In this document: piece by piece, positions 57,901-64,000 of the stretch
Layout: the number at the start of each line of letters is the position of its first letter
How positions within the stretch are numbered: the first letter of the stretch is position 1
Assembly (NCBI RefSeq): GCF_958298935.1
Contig: NC_084924.1
Span: 20,805,819-20,869,818 of the forward strand
DNA from: Phragmites australis
Lineage: Eukaryota; Streptophyta; Magnoliopsida; Poales; Poaceae
DNA length: 64,000 nt
Reading direction: 5' to 3'
Program-made: the position numbers and the translations under genes
The notes under the pieces: generated by a model
Database searches by the model: none
What the model was told of the DNA's origin: nothing
Seen by the model: only the letters and a program-made list of their open reading frames with translations

Positions 57901-58399
57901 CATACCTAGAAACATCTAAAAATATGTCCAATGTTAATATCGAAAAACTATACTTATACTTACCGAAACTCTAACAAAATTACCGGAACCAATGGTCACT
58001 TTACAATACATTTAGTTCACTACAATCAATATTACTCCTAAGCAAACTAACCAATTTAAACTAATTAAACCCCCATCTACTTAATAAAATTTTTAATTAT
58101 CTATAATTATTACCTACATCACTTTTCTGTAAAATCTAGATAATCAAAACTACCGTACTCTAAATACAACTATACATCTTATGGCTATCCTACCATGTTG
58201 AACTAGATCTTTACTATATACGACAAAAGATAGAAAAACCTCATTTTCTGATTACCTTGCTAAAGCCTAGGTTTCATATAATGTAACTACTATTATAATG
58301 CTAAACCCAAGATCTAGTGTTATTTTAATTACTAATAAAAACATAAGTCTAGAAAATTACCAGAAACTGAGATCCAAAATACGCAGTCCAAAAATAGTA
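57901..58399 (-). other. 5' leader of MULE2
   Basis: AT-rich sequence. Positions 58180-58380 match 1-180 of the MULE0 end, and the GGCTATCCTACC word recurs inverted in the MULE1 leader. A promoter is likely here by position, but I see no specific element. Confidence 0.55.
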
Positions 58400-58752
58400 G
58401 CGCTTCGCCGCGCTGCCTCCGTCTCCTCTCTTGCCCCTCTCTTTCTTTTTTCTAGATTTACGGGGGGGGGGGGGGGGGACTAACTGCCCCTTGAGAGGGT
58501 GGAAAGGGGCCTAACCACCCTCTTAGAGGACAGTACTTGGTAATTGCCCTTTGAGAGGGTGGTAAGAGGGGGTACGGGATGGTAAGATAGGGGTGGGGCC
58601 TAACCGTCCTCTCAGAGGGCGGTAAGGGATATCTGTGCCACCGTGGTATGCTTACCACCCTCAGAAAGGGTAGGTGCCTATTCCTGCAATTCTTTCCATC
58701 AGGAATCTATTTCTTTAAATATTAATGTTAGAAAATATAAAAATAAAAGAAA
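58400..58752 (-). repeat. Right TIR of MULE2
   Basis: The TIR contains a 17-base G run (58462-58478), then GAGAGGGTGGTAAGAGG-like boxes, near-palindromes such as CCCTTGAGAGGG, and the terminal AATGTTAGAAAATAT. It is the inverse of 46996-47223 and parallels 250-555. The TSD ATATAGGAT follows at 58753-58761. Confidence 0.85.
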
Positions 58753-58761
58753 ATATAGGAT

Positions 58762-60208
58762 ATAATGGCTCTGCGTATTGTTGTTGCAGATCGACATGGC
58801 AAGAAACGGTGGGTTCACGCAAGGCATTTCGACAACAATGGGCGGGTTTAGTAATGAACCTTAGCATCAGACAATTTTGCGACAAAGAGCTAGTAGTCTG
58901 GTATTTGGTGAGGCAAGACCGAAGTTTCTGTCAAGTGCTGGATGGATTGGTGTATATGTGACAAAGGCGTGTTGCGCTGATGTGCACAAGATGCGCAGTG
59001 TTGGAGTGTGATAGGAGGTCGCAAACATGAGGTGTGTAGGTGTTGGAGCACGACATGAGGTCACAAAGAATTGATGAATATTGCAACAGGCGAAGGACGA
59101 GAGGTAGTCGACCGGTTGTCCAGACCTCAGGCTGGTGTTGCGGTGCTTAGTGACATTGAAAAGCATGGGTTGTCGATGGTATTTGGTCGTGATACGCATG
59201 ACAACTAATAAGAGTTTGATAGTGGTGGCCGGACAGTCTATGAGCACATGGAAGACAGTCCAGGGAAGGATGGCGGACAGTTCACTTGGAAGGCTAACAT
59301 ACCGTGGTGCAGGACGGATAGGCTGGTGACGATAGGCCAATCATACCACAGGTGGTAGAGATGAAGAGACTGGAAACAACAACATATGAGCGTGAGGGCT
59401 GACAACGATTATTCTATGTGGCATGGCAATATGTGATGCAAGCTCAGTATGCGGGTTTGCATTGGAGAGGGCTTGCATGCTTCTAAATCAGTAAGGGCGC
59501 AGATCGATTCAAGTTGTGCACACGAGTTTCTGAAGTGTGGATCGATGGGTGTGAAGAAGCTTCAATGGCTGAATTGGAAGGAAGTAGAGATGTTCTCTAC
59601 TTACAACTAGAGTAATCTAGTTAGTCTGGGACTGCAAGAGGCTGTGGTGTAAGACATTGGAGAATCGTAACCTAAATAGTCAGGTGAAAGAGCAATGCTA
59701 GTGTGGCGATTTCTATGCGTGACTCAGAAAGCAACAGTGAATTTCTCAGTATTAAGATGCAGTCAATTGGGAGCATGGATGTTAGTTTCAATTGGTTTTT
59801 CCATGTGACACCCAACAGGAAGTAATTTTCTTCATGATGTTTGGTGATTCTGGTTTTATCTACTTTTGTGATGATGCAAGTTATCGTGTTATTGGAGTAA
59901 GATACTATCAAAATCAAGATCTATAATAAGGTTGCGTTCTTCATGGAGTCAAATATGTGTCAAGGCTAAAGAGGAATCTGATTTCGCTCAAGAAGATTGT
60001 GTTGATAGAAGAGAAAGGTGCTCAGTTGCAGGTAGAGTCATGGCGTCTGAAGTTGCAGGAATGACAGAGTCTCTGGATGGCGGTGAGTCTGAGTAAAACT
60101 CATCGGGCAACTCTAGTTGAGTGGCAGAGGCTACAACTCAAGTCCGGTGTACATGGAAGTTCATGCTTGATGACTTCAAGGTGGTAGATTATTCGTTAAG
60201 GTGGAGTT
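58762..60208 (+). other. Right internal part of element D with polypurine tract
   Basis: This is about 1.45 kb without gag or pol motifs. It ends in the purine-rich TTAAGGTGGAGTT (60196-60208) immediately before the 3' LTR, the expected second-strand primer. Open frames such as 58867-59340 (-) lack any domain and have no support. Confidence 0.68.
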
Positions 60209-60573
60209 TGTTGGATATATATCGAATAATTGTACAGAGTTTGTTATGTATAGGACTTGAAGTTGTAATAACGGTATATGGAAGAATCATAGTAGGATTG
60301 TTGTAAACAGGCGTCCTCATAAATATGAGAGGATAGCCACTGTTTGTAACATGATAGCATAGTGATAGGTTCGTAGGGGGTAGTGAGTCTGCCGGAACCC
60401 TGGAAAGCTGCCGATATTGCTAGTTAGGGAGGAGCGTATGTAATTATGCCCCGGGGATGTAGGATTCGGCTGAACCTCGTTAACAAACATCGTGTTTTTG
60501 GTATCATTTGTGATCGTGTGTATAATCTCGGTAGATCGGTCCATTGTTTCCACTGATAACTAATTTCCTAACA
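60209..60573 (+). repeat. 3' LTR of element D (365 bp)
   Basis: The LTR starts TGTTGGATATATATCG and ends CTAATTTCCTAACA, followed by TSD AGTTT (60574-60578). It aligns with 2001-2334 with many substitutions and about 30 extra bases near 60455-60500. Confidence 0.82.
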
Positions 60574-60578
60574 AGTTT

Positions 60579-60909
60579 ATTGTTGAAAAAATTTCTCTAG
60601 TGTATAAGTATCACTTCTAAAATCGTTTGGCTGGTTGGATTCTTATTCCAGAAAGAGGGGACGGTGATTAAATTGGCCAATGTACTCCTTGTTTGTATGT
60701 GTTGATTTTATGCGCACACCACAAGAACACTTGGGATGAATCCGTGGTGAAATTGAAGTACCACATGCAGAAATGAAGAATTAAATGCAGATATAACTTG
60801 TTCGCAATTTCTTAATTCGAAAATGGACAAAATCCCCAATCTTCTCTTTGTGCTTCCATCTCTCTTCCTCCCCACGCAGAGAAACTCTCTTTTTCTCATG
60901 CTCCCAGCC
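60579..60909. other. Intergenic sequence right of element D
   Basis: No repeat border or domain recognised. The last 90 bases are pyrimidine-rich and run into an ATG at 60910. Confidence 0.4.
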
Positions 60910-61062
60910 ATGGCGAATGCGCCTCCTCCAAGAGACTCCATGGAGCAGTGCCTCCTCCTCCACTCCATGCAGGCCCGCCGTGCGAAACCTGATGACCATT
61001 GCCATCAGCCTCGAGACTCTGCTATTCGGCTTGGAGATTTTTTTCCCAATGGAACAAGTTAG
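60910..61062 (+). CDS. Short unidentified ORF or gene fragment
   Basis: The 50-codon frame from the ATG at 60910 starts MANAPPPRDSMEQCLLLHS and ends at a TAG at 61060. It has a GC-rich, pyrimidine-led start like grass gene starts, unlike its AT-rich surroundings. An overlapping frame has NLMTIAISLETLLFGLEIFF, which could be a membrane helix, so a frameshift in a once longer gene is possible. I do not recognise the family. It may be the captured first exon of a host gene or chance. Confidence 0.25.
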   Translation: MANAPPPRDSMEQCLLLHSMQARRAKPDDHCHQPRDSAIRLGDFFPNGTS

Positions 61063-61097
61063 TAAACAGGAGGGAAGTTTAGGGGAGGTAGGGAAGT

Positions 61098-61270
61098 ACG
61101 GGACCGTTTCTTTTGTGAAATGGCTTTTCAGCTGATTCTATCACCCAATACAGATCGGGGAAACGTTTCTTCGGTTCCTGGCTCTGAACGATTGCTGGTG
61201 GGGTTGGTTGGCAGCGATACTCCTATTTCTAGGGAGAAACGGTGTGAAGAATCCCTACCGAACGGCCCCT
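61098..61270. mobile_element. MITE-like element (about 173 bp)
   Basis: The left end CGGGACCGTTTCTTTTG and the reverse complement of the right end AGGGGCCGTTCGGTAGG form imperfect terminal inverted repeats. AAGTA stands at both flanks (61093-61097 and 61271-61275). The inside has no ORF. The terminal words resemble small non-autonomous DNA transposons common near grass genes. The superfamily is uncertain. Confidence 0.5.
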
Positions 61271-62574
61271 AAGTAACACTGTAGTGTCCTTTGGAGGCAG
61301 GGAAATGTTTGTGCTCAAGGCAACCCGGTCAATGCATGTCCTTGATTATCAAGTACTGGTCCCTGCAAGACTGCACTCGGGTGAAGCAAATGAGTGCATT
61401 GGTAATTCGAGTACAACAAAATAGTAAGTGAATTTCCTGCGTGTTGCTGCGGAAATCTGAGTAACTTGAGATGGATGTTAGATGAATGAAGCAAATGTGG
61501 AAAGGAATCATGTAACTGAAATATACGCTAATGCTTGGGAGCATGTCATTTGTAACAATATTATGAAAAGGCCAATGATTCATTCGCAGAAATGATTGCG
61601 GTTAACCCATATATATAATATTAAAAAATGGTTCATGACAATACAGCCTAGGAACATGGTCTCAAGTTAAAGGCGGGCTCAATTACTTAACCATATACAT
61701 GTGGCCGATTGAGTTTATATATGGTTTGGTAGACAACACTTAAGGTATAGTAAGCAATATTTCTTTGACTTCAGCCAAATTGTAGAGATAAGCTTCACGG
61801 AATCAAATAGCAGAAGCATCCCTCCGGCATTCTGCAACATGGACTAACCACATGAGCTCCAGTTGTACTCCAAATGAAATCTGATAATTGACTATCCACA
61901 TAATAACGACGACATGAAATTTGCGGTCGCATATCGTCGATGCTTTTTACATTAATGCTAAAGAACTGCAAGTTAGGAAAGGCAATACTGATTAATTCAC
62001 CTTTCAAAAGGCAGATAAATTGTAACGTCGAAGGAACAATTGTGCAATCCTGACTCCTACAGATGGATTGGAAGAAATGAATAATTAGGGACCATCGAAA
62101 TATCTCTCCATGGAGTACCTTATGGTGAAAGTAAAATAGTTAGGGCAATCCGGAATGTGGGAAGATAACATTGCTTGATAATCTAAGAAATTATTAATAA
62201 AATTTAACTTGTTTATTGATTTCATTGTGCACTTCAGTTACCTCAAATACTTGGTGTGTCTGCTATAGATATATAGATTGTGTTTGGTACAGACTTTTGT
62301 AATGTTATCTGACTACAACTGTAACCGATTCCATTAATTCGTGTTTATTTCATCTCCTCTGTATAATCAGATGTGGGCATGTGGAAACTTGATACTGCTC
62401 TCACCTAGGCATAATTACATTAATTTCATTGCCCGTCGTTGTCAAGATTCAACACCCCGGGACATGGACACTAAGCAAGTAGAGGCGCAAGCATCGATTC
62501 CCCTTCCCAGTACTAATAGCAGCGTAGACGACTCGTTGTCTCTTCCGATGAGATGCATCTTGGGCGGCAAGGGT
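61271..62574. other. Intergenic sequence, no assigned gene
   Basis: Mostly AT-rich. An ORF on the minus strand (62007-61795, with FPNLQFFSINVKSIDDMRP) and one on the plus strand (62341-62577, with MDTKQVEAQASIPLPSTNSS) lack recognisable domains. Either could be a decayed gene fragment. The last eight bases, GCAAGGGT at 62567-62574, are the left TSD of the hAT-like element. Confidence 0.4.
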
Positions 62575-63316
62575 TAGGGGTGAAAACGGACTGGATTTTT
62601 CCCGCCCGCCCGAACGCTCGAATCATTTTATATGCTAATCGGATCTGGGATATTAGATATCCGAAAGAAATCTTAGATAGCGGATCAAATCTTAGATAGT
62701 TGTATCGGATATCATATTCGAATATAGAGAGCCAGGTATCCATCGAATATCGGATGTCCGAGAATAAAATCGGATATATCCGAAGATTATCCGAACCTAT
62801 CCTCCGGAGCTTGTAACGTTTTCATATGGAGTCAGGTAAAGACAATCTTTATGTGAAAATTTTAGCTCTCGACGAGGTATATAAGTTTGTAGTTGATACT
62901 TTTTTCAATTGAAGTTATTAATATATTAAATAATTAATAGAAATTTCAGCCAGCATATTAGACACTCGTAATTTCTCCAATATCGCTCTAACATAATTCC
63001 TTCCATGAGAGTATATTATTGATTTGCTTATTGGACATCTAATATAGTTGAGTTTTAGATACATAGAATGATCAAACAATGATAACATATGCGATACATA
63101 TAGTTATTGTTCTTATTCAATATCGGAATAAATATATATGACTCATATTGTATGCATCTAACTTGTCACGTATTCGATCCGTATTCGTGACTGAGACTAT
63201 CCTCATCCATATCTGTATCCAACACCGTTCATATTTGACTCCGATTCCGATGAAAAAAATGAGATAGAATATAAGATCAGCGATATACGTCCGTATCCAA
63301 TCTAGTTACACCTATA
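62575..63316. mobile_element. Ds-like non-autonomous hAT element (742 bp)
   Basis: The left end TAGGGGTGAAAACGGAC and right end GTTACACCTATA form short imperfect inverted repeats of the Ac/Ds type. The 8-bp flanks GCAAGGGT (62567-62574) and ACAAGGGT (63317-63324) match at seven of eight bases, the TSD length of hAT elements. The subterminal regions are crowded with GGATAT, ATCCGAA and CGGATATC words, as expected for transposase binding repeats. No transposase ORF is present. Confidence 0.78.
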
Positions 63317-63324
63317 ACAAGGGT

Positions 63325-63644
63325 CCTTAGCAATAGCATCCTCCCACTCCCATCTCATCTACATAAGCCCAGAAGCCCCAATGGCATGAGCCTGGTAGAG
63401 ATGGCGATCTAGCATGGTGCACGATGTAGTGGCCCCGAGCAAGTGCCCCAGGCAACGGTGTTTGCAGCTGGTGCAATACTAGCAACACCAGCGGTGGCCT
63501 AGGTTGGCACGTATGTGGAATAGGAGGTGGGAGCCAATAGAGGGAGAGGGAAATCAATGGTTGCGCATTGAGAGAAGGAGCTGGAAGTGTTAATGACAAG
63601 ATTTGGCATTTATAGTGGCCATTGCAGTGACGACAAGTTTAATG
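63325..63644. other. Intergenic sequence, nothing assigned
   Basis: About 320 bases with no convincing gene. The minus-strand ORF at 63599-63327 is proline- and serine-rich and looks like chance. Confidence 0.4.
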
Positions 63645-63850
63645 GGCTACCAGATGAACAGTACAGTGACTAGATAAACAATACCACGATCGGATGAATA
63701 GTAACTGACTAGGCAAATAGTGCTCGATCAGGTGAACAGTGATTTCCGATCAGTAAACAATGATCCGACCAGTGAACAATAACCTCCAACTAGTGAACAG
63801 TGATTTCAGGCCAGTGAACACGATCAGTAATCATGATCAATGACCAGACG
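63645..63850. repeat. Degenerate tandem repeat of GACCAGTGAACAGTGAT
   Basis: The words GAACAGT, GAATAGT, AAACAATG, GTGAACAGTGATTTC and CCAGTGAACA repeat about every 18-22 bases, roughly ten times, with much variation. It could be part of an LTR or a transposon end that lies further right. The end of the window prevents a decision. Confidence 0.65.
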
Positions 63851-64000
63851 ACCAGTGATCATAGTTTGTTCTTGCAGTTGGTCTCCAGACAGATGGTAGT
63901 GTTGTCCGAATCTAGGAAGGCCGAACTACATTAAAGCGTATTCGGGTAGATATATGAGAGTTTTACGTGTTTAAATAGGAAATATATGTTTGTTATAGAA

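Larger units (their letters stand above)
46996..58752 (-). mobile_element. MULE2, Mutator-like element with transposase and PMD
   Basis: The TIRs at 46996-47223 and about 58400-58752 are inverse copies of one another. Both carry AACATTAAT, AATAGGCACCTACC and GAGGGCGGT boxes. Perfect 9-bp TSDs ATATAGGAT flank it (46987-46995 and 58753-58761). The minus strand encodes transposase and then PMD. A truncated copia element, a shrunken copia solo LTR and a gypsy solo LTR interrupt it. Its left part, including whatever lay beyond the PMD, was lost together with the 3' half of the copia element. Confidence 0.88.
2001..60573 (+). mobile_element. LTR retrotransposon D (non-coding), split by two MULEs
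   Basis: The two halves lie 55 kb apart. Left is a 334-bp LTR (2001-2334) followed by a primer-binding site and internal sequence to 3384. Right is internal sequence (58762-60208), a purine tract, and a 365-bp LTR (60209-60573). Both LTRs begin TGTTGGAT and end CTAACA. They share many blocks, such as TAGGACTTGAAGTTGTA, but are clearly diverged. Identical 5-bp duplications AGTTT flank the pair (1996-2000 and 60574-60578). A short middle piece (46899-46995) sits between the two MULEs. The net internal length is only about 2.6 kb, and I see no gag or pol motif in any frame, so this is probably a non-autonomous (LARD-like) element. High LTR divergence fits its being the oldest insertion here. Confidence 0.82.

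Noticed and set aside
58867..59340. Minus-strand ORF of 157 codons in the right part of D
   Set aside because: No domain, no partner in the left half of D, and composition of ordinary repeat sequence.
1..64000. tRNA or rRNA genes
   Set aside because: Only short tRNA-complementary primer-binding sites were found. No tRNA cloverleaf or rRNA sequence was recognised by reading.

Overview
The window is a plant nuclear sequence, almost certainly from a grass. It is packed with transposable elements nested inside one another and contains no gene that I can recognise as an ordinary host gene. The grass call rests on CRM-type centromeric gypsy retrotransposons, a Tat-lineage gypsy with dual RNase H and an antisense ORF, Mutator-like elements (MULEs) with plant mobile domains (PMD), and long LTRs beginning TGTAACACCC. 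Two CRM elements, one inside the other, suggest a centromeric or pericentromeric location. I cannot name the species.

The layout can be read like Russian dolls because most borders carry target-site duplications (TSDs). The outermost doll is a non-coding LTR retrotransposon, called D here (2001-60573, TSD AGTTT). Its 5' LTR is near the left edge and its 3' LTR lies 58 kb away. Two MULEs sit inside D. MULE1 (3385-46889, + strand transposase) has a 9-bp TSD matching at 8 of 9 positions. MULE2 (46996-58752, - strand transposase) has a perfect 9-bp TSD, ATATAGGAT. A third MULE end (MULE0) occupies 1-555.

MULE1 carries a decayed MURA-like transposase (4255-6905) followed by PMD exons on the same strand (7150-8089, 26240-26464, 29449-30470). 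A small convergent gene with a GRF-like zinc finger (30738-31222, -) lies near its other end, so its layout recalls the two-gene maize MuDR. Its PMD gene is split by a long-LTR gypsy (family A, 8090 to about 26230), into which tandem family B LTRs were inserted. One of those LTRs was then hit by a Tat-lineage gypsy (13736-24498). A reverse solo LTR of family B (26465-29443) splits the PMD again. Upstream of the GRF-like gene sits CRM element G2 (31419-46179, -), and its LTR is split by a young CRM element G1 (31834-38851, +).

MULE2 carries the same kind of transposase plus PMD. It is broken by a truncated copia element (47224 to about 50040), a 239-bp internally deleted copia solo LTR (52585-52823) and a solo LTR of family A (53348-57322). 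Right of D lie an unassigned region with one short ORF, a MITE-like element, a Ds-like hAT element (62575-63316) and a degenerate tandem repeat.

Few proteins look intact. The closest is the gag-pol of G1, which has only two in-frame stops. The GRF-like gene may be intact apart from an uncertain splice acceptor. The most interesting points are the MULE architecture (transposase, PMD and convergent zinc-finger gene), the motif-rich TIRs, and the nesting order.
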